A stretch of 64,000 bases of DNA from Erythrobacter sp. AP23 (GTDB lineage Bacteria > Pseudomonadota > Alphaproteobacteria > Sphingomonadales > Sphingomonadaceae). The DNA lies in NCBI RefSeq assembly GCF_001542855.1, contig NZ_LNBY01000016.1:1-64000 (forward strand). The letters are read 5' to 3'. Of the stretch, positions 56,188 through 64,000 are shown piece after piece. Position numbers and translations under genes: made by a program. Positions within the stretch are counted from its first letter, which is position 1. Each line of letters opens with the position of its first letter. The notes under the pieces were generated by a model. That model did no database searches. It was not told the origin of the DNA and saw nothing but the letters and a program-made list of their open reading frames with translations.

Positions 56188-56936
56188 TGCCATCCTCTCC
56201 TGATATCTTCGTCTTTGCCGACTTCGGGCGCGGGAAACGCTTTTTTCGAATGCGTGAGCCCGAGCCCGATCAGCATTTCGAGATGCTTGTAGGCGACCTG
56301 GCCCGGGTTCAGCACCGGGATCGGCAGCTCGCCTGCGAGGAAAGCGGCCGACTGGTGCATGGTGGTCGAGCCGAGCACGATCACGTCGGCGCCGTCTTCC
56401 TCGATCGCGCGCGTTGCCTCGCGCTTCAGCTTGTCGAAGATAACCTCTTCCTTGCCCGCGAGCAGCTCGGTGACGTCGGGTCGGGTGTCGATCGACCGCA
56501 GCGAAGCGACCCGGTTCCACAAGCCGTATTCGGTCAGCGTCTTCTCGTAGAGCGGGAACCATTCGGGCCACATGGTGAGGACGGTGAATTTCTTGCCCAG
56601 CATCATCGCGGTGCAAAAACTCGCCTCGCCCGGGCCGACCACGGGGATCGACAGCCGCGAGCGGAGTGCGCGCAGCCCGCTGTCGGAGACGGTATCGATC
56701 AGCACGCCGGCATAGCCGTCTTCCTCGGCATCGATCCCGGCCTGGAACACGGTCCAGTCCATCAGCAGCATGTCGTGATAGCTGTCGCCGAGCGCCGCGC
56801 CCCAGGGCACGGCGGCGAATTCGGGCGCGAAGCCGGGCGCGACGAAGCTGCCCGGCAATTGCTCGGCGCGCGCGGCAACGCCCGCTTCGTCCATCGGGAT
56901 CGGTACGATCACCTTGATGCGCTTGGTCTCAGCCAC
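56184..56936 (-). CDS. Asp/Glu/hydantoin racemase-fold protein without catalytic cysteines
   Basis: A 250-residue protein of the aspartate/glutamate/hydantoin racemase superfamily (KVIVPIPMDEAG, VPVVGPGEASFCTAMMLGKKFTVLT split by eye as IPVVGPGEAS and KKFTVLTMW, VIVLGSTTMHQSA). In racemases the two acid/base Cys lie in motifs like CFGDPG and LGCAG; here they read IDTVSDSG and LGSTTM. Racemisation by two thiols is thus unlikely; a decarboxylase or other activity is possible. Start is GTG with GGAG upstream. First gene of a three-gene operon with the NTF2-like proteins. Confidence 0.78.
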   Translation of the reverse strand: MAETKRIKVIVPIPMDEAGVAARAEQLPGSFVAPGFAPEFAAVPWGAALGDSYHDMLLMDWTVFQAGIDAEEDGYAGVLIDTVSDSGLRALRSRLSIPVVGPGEASFCTAMMLGKKFTVLTMWPEWFPLYEKTLTEYGLWNRVASLRSIDTRPDVTELLAGKEEVIFDKLKREATRAIEEDGADVIVLGSTTMHQSAAFLAGELPIPVLNPGQVAYKHLEMLIGLGLTHSKKAFPAPEVGKDEDIRRGWQ

Positions 56937-56965
56937 GCTGCATTCTCCTCACGCGATGGGATCGG

Positions 56966-59512
56966 TCAAAACTTGACGCCGGCTTCGACCCCGAAGCGCC
57001 GCAGTGCGCCGGGCGAGATGAACGAGCCGCCGAACTCGATCGCGGGGATCACCTCGTTGAGATATTTCTCGTTGGTGAGGTTGTCGGCGAACACCGTCAG
57101 CGACCAGCGGTCGGTCTCGACCCCGACGCGGACATCGAGCACTTCGAACGTGTCGCGCCGGGTGATCGAATAGTCGGCATCGCCAACGACGCCGGGCAGC
57201 ACCAGCTTGTTCGGCGATGTGACCGGATCGGCAGGCAATGGCAGCAACCCGCTGAACAAGGTTGGCGACATGTCATCCTGCACCGTGTGGAACCAGGTCG
57301 GCCCGGTGATCCGGTAATCGGCGCGCGCGACGAAATCGAGCGTGTCGGTCAGCGGAAGGTCGAGCTGGGTCCCGAGATTGATCGTGTAATCGGCAGTGTA
57401 GGGCGATTCGTTGCCGACCGTGATCGGGCGCGAGGCGTTGGCCTTGATCTCGCTCTCGGTCAGGTTGACCGAGCCGAACACGTCCCAGCCGGGCAGCAGC
57501 TCGGCATTGAGATTGAACTCTGCCCCGTAGACTTCGACCTCGTCGATGTTCGAGACCACGCGCAGCAGCCCGAACGCCCCGACGAAGAACTCGAAGAACT
57601 GCATGTCGTCGATCTCGGTGTAGTAGCCGGCGAGATCGAAATTCACCCGGCCGTCGAGCAGCGTGCCCTTGACGCCGGCTTCGAACGCGCTCGACTTCTC
57701 CTTGCGGAAGACATCCTCGATCAGGATGTTGGTGCCGATGAACTGGTTGAACGCCTGGTCGACGATCGCCGCCGAACCCTGGTTGTTGAAGCCGCCCGAT
57801 TTGAAGCCGATGCCCCAATTGGCGTAGAAATTGACATCGTCGGTAATCGCATAGCGCAGCGAGATCTTGGGCTGGAGCTGCTTGAAAGTCTGCGACTGGT
57901 CGGGGATCGGGCCGAACGCCTGTCCCGGATTGATCGGCCCGCCGGTGAAGGGATCGGTCGCGACCGGCACCAGGTTGGTGACCGAACGGTCCTCGATATC
58001 GTAACGCAGCGCGATGCCGATATCGAGCCGGTCGGTGGCCTCGAAATCGGCCGAACCAAACACCGCGTAGACGTTGGTCGAGAAATCGTCGTGATAGAGC
58101 TGCGTGGTCGGATTGGCCGATCCAGCCGGGTTGAACAGCTGGCGCGTAATACCGTTGCCGAGATCTGCGCCGAGGCTGACCCCGACCTGCCGGTCGATAT
58201 GGAGGTAATAGGCGCCGACCTGCCAGTCGACCGGCCCGCCATTGTTCGATGCGAGCCGGATCTCGGCGCTGAAATCGCTTTGGTCGCGGATCTGGTATTG
58301 CGTCCCGTCGCAGCTGGTCGGGCTGTAGGGCCCGAAGGTCGAGCCGCCGATCGGATCGAAGATGAATGGCACCGGGTTGCTGCCGATAAAGCCGGGCTGG
58401 TTGACTGGGAAGCCGGTCAGATTGGCAGTGGTCGCAAAGCACAGATTGGAGGCAGCGACCGAATCCGGCGTCGCGCCGGGGAAGGTGAAGCGCGCGAAGT
58501 CCGCCGACGTCCCGTCCGCGCCGAGTTCCTGCTCGACATCGCTGTAGAGCAGCCAGGCGGTCAGCGTGACGGCGTCGAATTCGTGCTCGACCTTGGCCGA
58601 GACCTCGAAGGTCTGCTGCTCGTTGAAGGGCCGGATATTGGAATAGAAATTGAACGGGTGCTCGTTCACATCCTCAAAGAAAGCCGGGTTGACACCGGCG
58701 AAATTGGGCAGGTGGAAGGCCGCGTTGAAATTGATCGAAGCCCCTGACAGGTCGGCATAGCGGGCCTTGATGTCGAGCTCGGTCGCGTCGCTCAGCTGGG
58801 CGACGAAGCGCCCGTCGATCGACCAGATTTCCTGGTCGTCGACCGTGTTCGAGCCGAGGAAGCCATTGCGGTAGAAGCCGTCGGTGGTGAAATAGTTGCC
58901 CGACAGCACGATGCCGGCACCCTCGCCGACCGGAGTCGCGATATAGGCGGTGGCCGAATAGGTGTCGTCTTCCGCCGCGCTGACGCGGACTCCGCCTTCG
59001 AGAAAATCGTCGGGCTTGAACGTTTGGATCACGATCGCGCCCGCAGCCGCGTTGCGGCCGTAAAGCGCGCCCTGCGGACCTTTGAGGATCTCGATCTGGC
59101 GCAGCGTCCCCTGATCCTGGTTGAGCTGCGCGGTGTTGGTCTTGAGGATGCCGTCGACCACCAGCGCGACCGAGCTTTCGGCATCGCGCGCGCCGTTGAT
59201 GCCGCGAATATTGATCTGCGTGTCGCCCGCCTCTGCGGTGCCGGTGACGATGGTGACGCCGGGGGTAAGCTGAACGAATTCGTCGGCGCGCTCGATTCCG
59301 GTTTTCTCGAGCGTCTCGGCGGAGAGGACCGTGACCGATGCGGGCACATCGATCAGCGCTTCGTCCTGACGCCGCGCTGTGACGATGATCGGGGGATTGG
59401 CCTCCGAGGTTTCCGCCGCGGCCTGGTCGTCGCCGTCCTGGGCATGGGCGATGCCCGTGAAGGCCGGTGCCGTCAGGGCGGAGGTAAGCAGGAGCCCTTT
59501 GAACGATCGCAT
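56966..59512 (-). CDS. TonB-dependent outer-membrane receptor
   Basis: An 848-residue receptor: signal peptide to AHAQ, a TonB box region near residues 45-50 (PPIIVTARR), the plug (LSAETLEKTGIERADEFVQLTPGV, INIRGINGARDAESSVALVVDG, EILKGPQGALYGRNAAAGAI) and a 22-strand barrel ending in the terminal aromatic FGVEAGVKF. Such sphingomonad receptors import large or scarce organic substrates. It is divergent from the GntR gene and followed by the racemase-like operon, so it likely imports the substrate of this locus. Confidence 0.93.
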   Translation of the reverse strand: MRSFKGLLLTSALTAPAFTGIAHAQDGDDQAAAETSEANPPIIVTARRQDEALIDVPASVTVLSAETLEKTGIERADEFVQLTPGVTIVTGTAEAGDTQINIRGINGARDAESSVALVVDGILKTNTAQLNQDQGTLRQIEILKGPQGALYGRNAAAGAIVIQTFKPDDFLEGGVRVSAAEDDTYSATAYIATPVGEGAGIVLSGNYFTTDGFYRNGFLGSNTVDDQEIWSIDGRFVAQLSDATELDIKARYADLSGASINFNAAFHLPNFAGVNPAFFEDVNEHPFNFYSNIRPFNEQQTFEVSAKVEHEFDAVTLTAWLLYSDVEQELGADGTSADFARFTFPGATPDSVAASNLCFATTANLTGFPVNQPGFIGSNPVPFIFDPIGGSTFGPYSPTSCDGTQYQIRDQSDFSAEIRLASNNGGPVDWQVGAYYLHIDRQVGVSLGADLGNGITRQLFNPAGSANPTTQLYHDDFSTNVYAVFGSADFEATDRLDIGIALRYDIEDRSVTNLVPVATDPFTGGPINPGQAFGPIPDQSQTFKQLQPKISLRYAITDDVNFYANWGIGFKSGGFNNQGSAAIVDQAFNQFIGTNILIEDVFRKEKSSAFEAGVKGTLLDGRVNFDLAGYYTEIDDMQFFEFFVGAFGLLRVVSNIDEVEVYGAEFNLNAELLPGWDVFGSVNLTESEIKANASRPITVGNESPYTADYTINLGTQLDLPLTDTLDFVARADYRITGPTWFHTVQDDMSPTLFSGLLPLPADPVTSPNKLVLPGVVGDADYSITRRDTFEVLDVRVGVETDRWSLTVFADNLTNEKYLNEVIPAIEFGGSFISPGALRRFGVEAGVKF

Positions 59513-59584
59513 AATCGAATTCTCCCCGTTATCGTCCGCCAGTCAGCGCCGGCGGCAATTGAACCTTGCGACCTGCGCTTCTTA

Positions 59585-59594
59585 TTGTATACAA
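59585..59594. promoter_or_regulatory. GntR/FCD operator, site 1
   Basis: The palindrome TTGTATACAA lies in the 112-base gap between the divergent TonB-receptor and GntR genes, 31 bases before the GntR start. It fits the TNGTNNNACNA operator form of FCD-type GntR regulators and would let the regulator control both directions. Confidence 0.7.
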
Positions 59595-59624
59595 AATTGC
59601 GCAGTCAAGGTCCGAGGAGAACAA

Positions 59625-60305
59625 ATGTCGCGTGCGTCCGACAGAGCCTACAGCACGATTCGCGAGATGATCGTCTCGGGCGAGCTCGCGCCGGGCGATT
59701 CGCTGCGCGAGGAGGCGCTCGCGGAAATCTGCGACGTTTCGCGTACTCCCGTGCGCGAGGCGCTGCGGCGACTCGAGGCGGACATGCTGATCCATAAGAC
59801 CGAGTCGCAGCGCAGCTATGTCGCCGACTGGTCGCTCGACGATATCGGCGACGCCTTCGAACTGCGCGCGATGCTCGAGGGGCATGCCGCCCGGCGCGCG
59901 GCGAAGCGAATCGACGATGCGACGCTGCAGGCGCTGCGCGAGTGCAATGCCCGCATCGGCAAGGCGGTGATCGCCTCTCCGCCCGATGTCGACGGCTTTC
60001 TCGAACTCAACCGCGAATTCCATGCGTTGATTCTCGAAACCGCCGAATCCCGGCGTCTCACCGGCTTGCTCACAGCGCTGATCGAGCAACCGGTCGTGTG
60101 GCGCACCGCGCATCACTACGGGAAGGACGAATTGCGCCGTTCGCACCAGGAGCATGACGAGCTGCTCGCGGCTTTCGCACGCGGCGACGGGGCGTGGGCC
60201 GAATCGATCATGGCGGGCCATATCCGGCGTGCCTTTCACGCCTATGCCGATGCCCATCGCGGGCTGACCGCGATCCATAGCGCAGGCGGGAAGAAGCAGG
60301 CATGA
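59625..60305 (+). CDS. GntR-family transcriptional regulator, FCD (FadR) subfamily
   Basis: A 226-residue repressor-type regulator: winged helix (YSTIREMIVSGELAPGDSLREEALAEICDVSRTPVREALRRLEADML) given here in parts - TIREMIVSGELAPGDSLRE and VSRTPVREALRRLE - and an FCD ligand domain with the metal/ligand residues in FLELNREFHALI, and HQEHDELLAAFARGDG, GHIRRAFHAY. AGGAGA precedes the ATG. Its stop overlaps the start of the HMG-CoA-lyase-like gene (ATGA), so it is the first gene of the catabolic operon it probably controls. Confidence 0.9.
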   Translation: MSRASDRAYSTIREMIVSGELAPGDSLREEALAEICDVSRTPVREALRRLEADMLIHKTESQRSYVADWSLDDIGDAFELRAMLEGHAARRAAKRIDDATLQALRECNARIGKAVIASPPDVDGFLELNREFHALILETAESRRLTGLLTALIEQPVVWRTAHHYGKDELRRSHQEHDELLAAFARGDGAWAESIMAGHIRRAFHAYADAHRGLTAIHSAGGKKQA

Positions 60306-61249
60306 GCGCAAAAATGTATACAGATGCAGTGGAAATGGTCGAAGTCAGCCCACGCGACGGTTTGCAGAACGAGCGCCGCGAAGTGTCGACCGAAGACAAG
60401 CTGGCGCTGATCGAACGCGCGATCGCGGCCGGATCGCGGCGGATCGAAGTCACCAGCTTCGTGAACCCGCGCGCGGTCCCGCAGATGGCCGATGCCGAGG
60501 CGGTTTGCGACGGCCTGCCCGATCGTGAGGACGTGACCTATATCGGCCTCGTGATGAACATGCGCGGGGCGGAGCGCGCGATCGCCACGGGGCGGATCGA
60601 CCAGCTGGGCGCTGTCGCGGTCAGCACCGACCAGTTCGCGATGGCGAACCAGGGCCAAACCAGCGACGGCTCCGTCGAAGCATGCCGCGAAATCATTGCC
60701 CGCGCCCGCGCAGAGGGACTGACCGCACAGGCGACCATCGCCGCCAGCTTCGGCTGCCCGTTCGAGGGCGAAGTCGGCGAGGACCGCGTGCTTGCCATGG
60801 CGACCGCGATCGCCGAGGCCGGGCCGGTCGAAATCGCGCTCGCCGACACGATCGGGGTCGGCAATCCGGCGCATGTCGAGCGGCTCGTGACCCGCGTGGG
60901 CGCGGCAATCCATCCGCTTCCGGTGCGGGTCCATTTCCACAACACGCGCGGCACCGGCTTGGCCAATGTCTGGGCCGCCATCGGCGCGGGGGCGAGTGTC
61001 GTCGACGCCTCGATCGGCGGTCTCGGGGGCTGCCCCTTTGCCCCCGGGGCCGCCGGCAATGTCGCGACCGAGGACGTCGCCTACATGCTCGAACGCGCCG
61101 GTATCGCGACCGGACTCGACCTCGACCGGCTCATCGACACCAATCGCTGGCTCGCCGGCGTGATGGACAAGGACCTGCCCGCCATGGTCGGCAAGGCCGG
61201 CGGCTTTCCCAAGCCCGAGAACTCAACAACCGAAAGGACCGCTGCCTGA
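60302..61249 (+). CDS. Hydroxymethylglutaryl-CoA lyase family enzyme
   Basis: A 315-residue TIM-barrel aldolase of the HMGL group: VEMVEVSPRDGLQNE with the catalytic Arg-Asp, IEVTSFVNPRAVPQMADA, FGCPFEGEV, IALADTIGVG, VRVHFHNTRGTGLAN with the metal HxH, and the loop GGLGGCPFAPGAAGNVATED containing the active Cys. It cleaves HMG-CoA or a close beta-hydroxy-acyl-CoA into acetyl-CoA and an oxoacid. Coupled to gntR and overlapping hyuA (TGATG). Confidence 0.9.
   Translation: MSAKMYTDAVEMVEVSPRDGLQNERREVSTEDKLALIERAIAAGSRRIEVTSFVNPRAVPQMADAEAVCDGLPDREDVTYIGLVMNMRGAERAIATGRIDQLGAVAVSTDQFAMANQGQTSDGSVEACREIIARARAEGLTAQATIAASFGCPFEGEVGEDRVLAMATAIAEAGPVEIALADTIGVGNPAHVERLVTRVGAAIHPLPVRVHFHNTRGTGLANVWAAIGAGASVVDASIGGLGGCPFAPGAAGNVATEDVAYMLERAGIATGLDLDRLIDTNRWLAGVMDKDLPAMVGKAGGFPKPENSTTERTAA
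60315..60322. promoter_or_regulatory. GntR/FCD operator-like palindrome, site 2
   Basis: TGTATACA, the same 8-base centre as the operator at 59585-59594, occurs within codons 5-7 of the HMGL-like gene. If bound, it could act as a second, intragenic site for the regulator, or be a roadblock for read-through from gntR. Confidence 0.45.
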
Positions 61250-63297
61250 TGCGCTATAGGCTGGGCGTCGATGTGGGGGGCACGTTCACCGACCTCCTGC
61301 TGTTCGACAACGAAACGGGCGAATTCTGGCGCGAGAAGACACCGTCGACTCCCGCAGACAGCTCGGAAGGGATCCTCACCGGGGTCGCTTCGATCACGCA
61401 GGAAGCGGGCGTCGATCCGGCCGAGATCGAGTTCTTCCTCCACGGCACGACGGTCGCGACCAATGCCGTGCTCGAAGGGAAGGGCGCGCGCGTCGGGCTG
61501 ATCGTGACCGAGGGCTATCGCGACATCATGCAGATCGCGCGCAGCTTCGTGCCCGGCGGCCTCGCGGCGTGGATCGTGTGGCCCAAGCCCGAACCGCTCG
61601 CCGCGCTCGAGGATACGGTCACCATTGCCGGCCGGATGGACGCCGACGGCAACGAGGTCCGTCCGCTGGACGAGGACCAGGTCCGCGCGCAGCTGCGAGC
61701 GCTGAAGGACGCCGGCGTCGAGGCGATCACCGTCAGCCTGATCAATTCCTACGTCAACGGCGCGCACGAGAAGCGCGTCGGTGCCATCGCGCACGAGACG
61801 ATGCAGGACATCCCGGTCTCGCTCAGCCACGAAGTCCTGCCCGAAATGCAGGAATACGAGCGCACGCTGTCGACCGTCGCCAACGCCTCGGTGCGGCCGG
61901 TGGTGGGCAAATATGTTTCCAATCTGCGCGACAAGCTGCATGCCTCGGGCGTGACCGGCAAGCTCTCGCTGCTGCGCTCCGACGGCGGGTTGATGAGTTC
62001 GCAGGCGGCCGAGGAGCATCCGGTCAATATCCTGATGTCGGGCCCGGCCGGCGGGGTCACCGGCGCGCTATGGGTAGCGAAGAATGCCGGCTTCAAGAAC
62101 ATCCTCACGCTCGATGTCGGCGGCACCTCGACCGATGTCGCGCTGATCGAGAATCTCGAACCGCGCCGCGTGCGCACCACCGAAGTCGGGCACCTGTCGG
62201 TGCGCGCCTCCTCGCTCGACGTGAAGACGGTTGGCGCGGGCGGGGGTTCGATCGCCTATGTGCCGGAGCTTACCGGGGCCCTTCGGGTCGGCCCGGAAAG
62301 CGCGGGCGCCGTCCCGGGACCGGTCGCGTATGGAAAGGGCGGCGAACAGCCCACCGTGACCGATGCCAATGTCGTGCTCGGCTACCTGCCGGAAGACCTC
62401 CTCGGCGGATCGTTCAAGCTCGACCGGGACGGCGCCCGTAGAGCGGTGCAGACGATTGCCGACGCGCTCGACATCGGACTGATGGACGCCGCGCGCGGCA
62501 TCATCGACATCGTCAACGAGAACATGTTCGGCGCTTTGCGCATGATCAGCGTCCAGCAGGGCTACGATCCGCGCCATTTCGCGCTGATGGGCTTTGGCGG
62601 GGCGGGGCCGCTGCATGTCAATGCCGTCGCCAAGCTGATGGGCAGCTGGCCGGCGATTTCGCCGGTCTCGCCCGGCGTGCTGTGCGCGCTCGGCGATGCG
62701 ACGACGCGGATGCGGACCGAAACCGCGCGCAGCTTCAGCCGGCTCGCAACCGAGACTCGCGTCGAGGAACTGGTCGCGGTGCTCGACGAGATGGCCGCGC
62801 AAACCCATGCCGAGCTGACCGAGGACGGCATCCCCGAAAGCCACATCACCAGCGAATTCGAAGTCGATGTCCGCTATGCCGGCCAGGCCTTCGAAGTGCC
62901 GCTGACGATCGATCCCGAAACGCTCCGCTCCGAGGGCATCGACGGCATCCTGGCGCGCTTCGACGCCGAGCATCGCCGGCTGTTCACTTTCAACATGGAT
63001 ACCCCGCACGAGATCGTGAACCTGCGCGCGGTTGCGCTCGGCGAAGCGCCGCAATTGCCCGCCGCCGAGCTCGCCAGGGGCGACGGCAATGCGGACGCTG
63101 CGAAAATCGGCGATCACACGGTGTGGATGGACGGCAAGCAGCAGGACGCCGGCATCTACCACCGCGCCGAGCTCAAGCAGGGCGACACCATCCCCGGCCC
63201 CGCCATCATCACCGAGATGGATTCCACCACGCTCATCGAAACCGGCTGCGTCGCGACGATCGACGCGGTCGGCAACATCCTGATCAACCCCGCCTGA
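61249..63297 (+). CDS. Hydantoinase/oxoprolinase A subunit (HyuA type)
   Basis: A 682-residue ATP-dependent hydrolase subunit with the ASKHA ATPase fold: RLGVDVGGTFTDLLLFD (phosphate 1), FFLHGTTVATNAVLEGKGA, ILMSGPAGGVTGALWVA, LTLDVGGTSTDVALI (phosphate 2), TVGAGGGSIAYV and LMGFGGAGPLHV. It belongs to the N-methylhydantoinase/5-oxoprolinase/acetone-carboxylase beta family, which couples ATP cleavage to amide hydrolysis or carboxylation. It is followed 11 bases later by the B subunit. Confidence 0.93.
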   Translation: MRYRLGVDVGGTFTDLLLFDNETGEFWREKTPSTPADSSEGILTGVASITQEAGVDPAEIEFFLHGTTVATNAVLEGKGARVGLIVTEGYRDIMQIARSFVPGGLAAWIVWPKPEPLAALEDTVTIAGRMDADGNEVRPLDEDQVRAQLRALKDAGVEAITVSLINSYVNGAHEKRVGAIAHETMQDIPVSLSHEVLPEMQEYERTLSTVANASVRPVVGKYVSNLRDKLHASGVTGKLSLLRSDGGLMSSQAAEEHPVNILMSGPAGGVTGALWVAKNAGFKNILTLDVGGTSTDVALIENLEPRRVRTTEVGHLSVRASSLDVKTVGAGGGSIAYVPELTGALRVGPESAGAVPGPVAYGKGGEQPTVTDANVVLGYLPEDLLGGSFKLDRDGARRAVQTIADALDIGLMDAARGIIDIVNENMFGALRMISVQQGYDPRHFALMGFGGAGPLHVNAVAKLMGSWPAISPVSPGVLCALGDATTRMRTETARSFSRLATETRVEELVAVLDEMAAQTHAELTEDGIPESHITSEFEVDVRYAGQAFEVPLTIDPETLRSEGIDGILARFDAEHRRLFTFNMDTPHEIVNLRAVALGEAPQLPAAELARGDGNADAAKIGDHTVWMDGKQQDAGIYHRAELKQGDTIPGPAIITEMDSTTLIETGCVATIDAVGNILINPA

Positions 63298-63308
63298 GGT
63301 CACCCGCC

Positions 63309-64000
63309 ATGCCTGCAGAGATCATCCAGGAAAACACCGCCGCTTTCGACCAGGTCGCAATCGACCCGGTCACGCTCGACATCATCGAGAACGCGCTCAG
63401 GAACGCGCGGATCGAGATGGACGCGACACTGGTGCGCACCGCCATGTCGCCGGGCATCCGCGAACAGGGCGATGCCTTCCCGCTGATCGCCGATCCGGCG
63501 GGCAAGATGATCGTCGGCCAGTTCGGCAGTTTCATCGACGGCTTCCTCCGCCAGTTCGACGGGACGATCGAGGATGGCGACATGATCTTCCTGTCCGATC
63601 CCTATTCCTGCGAGGGCGCGATCAGCCATTCGAACGACTGGCTGGTGCTGCTGCCGGTCTACAAGGACGGGCGCCTGCTCGCCTGGACCGCGATGTTCGG
63701 CCACCAGTCGGATATCGGCGGCAAGGTGGTCGGCTCGATGCCGATCGACGCCAAGTCGATCTTCGAAGAGGGCGTGCGCATTCCGCCAGTCAAGATCTGG
63801 AAGAAGGGCGAATACAACGAAGACCTGATGAAGCTCGTCATGCACCAGACGAGAAAGCCCGACTGGTGCCAGGCGGACCTCAACGCGCTGATCGCCTCGT
63901 GCCGGGTGGCCGCGCGCCGGGTGATCGAGATGGCCGAACGCTTCGGCGACGATGTCTATGTCTCGGCGACGCAAGAACTGCTCGCGCGCAACCACCGCGC
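63309..64000 (+). CDS. Hydantoinase/oxoprolinase B subunit (HyuB type), partial
   Basis: The first 230 codons of the partner of HyuA; the gene runs off the window. Family signs: IDPVTLDIIENALRNARIEMD, MSPGIREQGDAFPLIAD, GDMIFLSDPYSCEGAISHSNDW (a metal-site-like Asp-Pro-Tyr and His) and FGHQSDIGGKVVGSMPID. The B subunit carries the metal centre in acetone carboxylase and hydantoinase relatives. Further operon genes are expected beyond position 64000. Confidence 0.92.
   Translation, partial: MPAEIIQENTAAFDQVAIDPVTLDIIENALRNARIEMDATLVRTAMSPGIREQGDAFPLIADPAGKMIVGQFGSFIDGFLRQFDGTIEDGDMIFLSDPYSCEGAISHSNDWLVLLPVYKDGRLLAWTAMFGHQSDIGGKVVGSMPIDAKSIFEEGVRIPPVKIWKKGEYNEDLMKLVMHQTRKPDWCQADLNALIASCRVAARRVIEMAERFGDDVYVSATQELLARNHR

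Noticed and set aside
54182..64000. Integrative element with att sites from the tRNA-Ser 3' end
   Set aside because: No integrase gene and no second copy of the tRNA 3' end were seen within the window.

Overview
The window is a GC-rich, densely packed chromosomal segment, most likely from an alphaproteobacterium of the Sphingomonadales and probably near the Erythrobacteraceae. That placement is an inference from gene content and order: a UPF0262 protein, UrcA-type protein, HupE/UreJ protein, RpoZ beside a PLD-type lipid synthase, the ybgC-tolQRAB-pal operon, a PdeM nuclease and long TonB-receptor/hydantoinase catabolic genes. No database search was possible.

Layout. 1-5.1 kb: outer-membrane beta-barrel protein (cut by the window edge), prephenate dehydratase, a membrane-anchored cytochrome c, RlmE and Ppx/GppA, tRNA-Gln. 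5.2-9.4 kb: a four-gene CoA-ester operon (acyl-CoA dehydrogenase, alpha-methylacyl-CoA racemase, aldehyde dehydrogenase, MaoC hydratase). 9.4-15.9 kb: ExoD-like protein, a tightly overlapping DUF3604 / parvulin / HupE-UreJ trio, FtsH. 15.9-22.2 kb: DUF3667 membrane protein, RpoZ, PLD synthase, DnaB, UPF0262, a degenerate GH25 protein, cytidine deaminase. 22.2-28.3 kb: S66 carboxypeptidase, two overlapping amidohydrolases (one apparently without a metal site), small proteins, an M14 carboxypeptidase with a lipoprotein. 28.5-34.3 kb: GalE and the complete ybgC-tolQ-tolR-tolA-tolB-pal operon. 34.5-43.5 kb: J-domain protein, SDR, ATP-grasp and membrane proteins, a PLP trans-sulfuration enzyme with a structured leader, endonuclease, SLC13 transporter, infC, pdeM, hemF. 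43.6-54.3 kb: TrkH/TrkA potassium uptake, GH16, M1 peptidase, FumC, Rel/SpoT, VOC protein, DUF1905, cyclophilin, tRNA-Ser. 54.4-64 kb: a decayed IS6-type transposase just after tRNA-Ser, then a catabolic region with two NTF2-like proteins, an Asp/Glu racemase-fold protein lacking both catalytic cysteines, a TonB receptor, a GntR/FCD regulator, an HMG-CoA-lyase-like enzyme and hydantoinase A and B subunits (the last cut by the window end).

The most unusual signals are: (i) two copies of a roughly 65-70 nt palindromic element lying between cistrons of two unrelated operons (ppx-rlmE and tolQ-tolR), in the same orientation relative to transcription, with a conserved 25-nt centre and stem arms that differ by compensatory changes; (ii) a branched, riboswitch-like 5' leader ending in a ribosome-site hairpin before the PLP sulfur-metabolism gene; (iii) a probable AUA start codon in infC; (iv) the GntR-controlled TonB/HMGL/hydantoinase locus with matching palindromic operators; (v) several genes whose family active sites are visibly lost (amidohydrolase partner, GH25, racemase-like, SDR).
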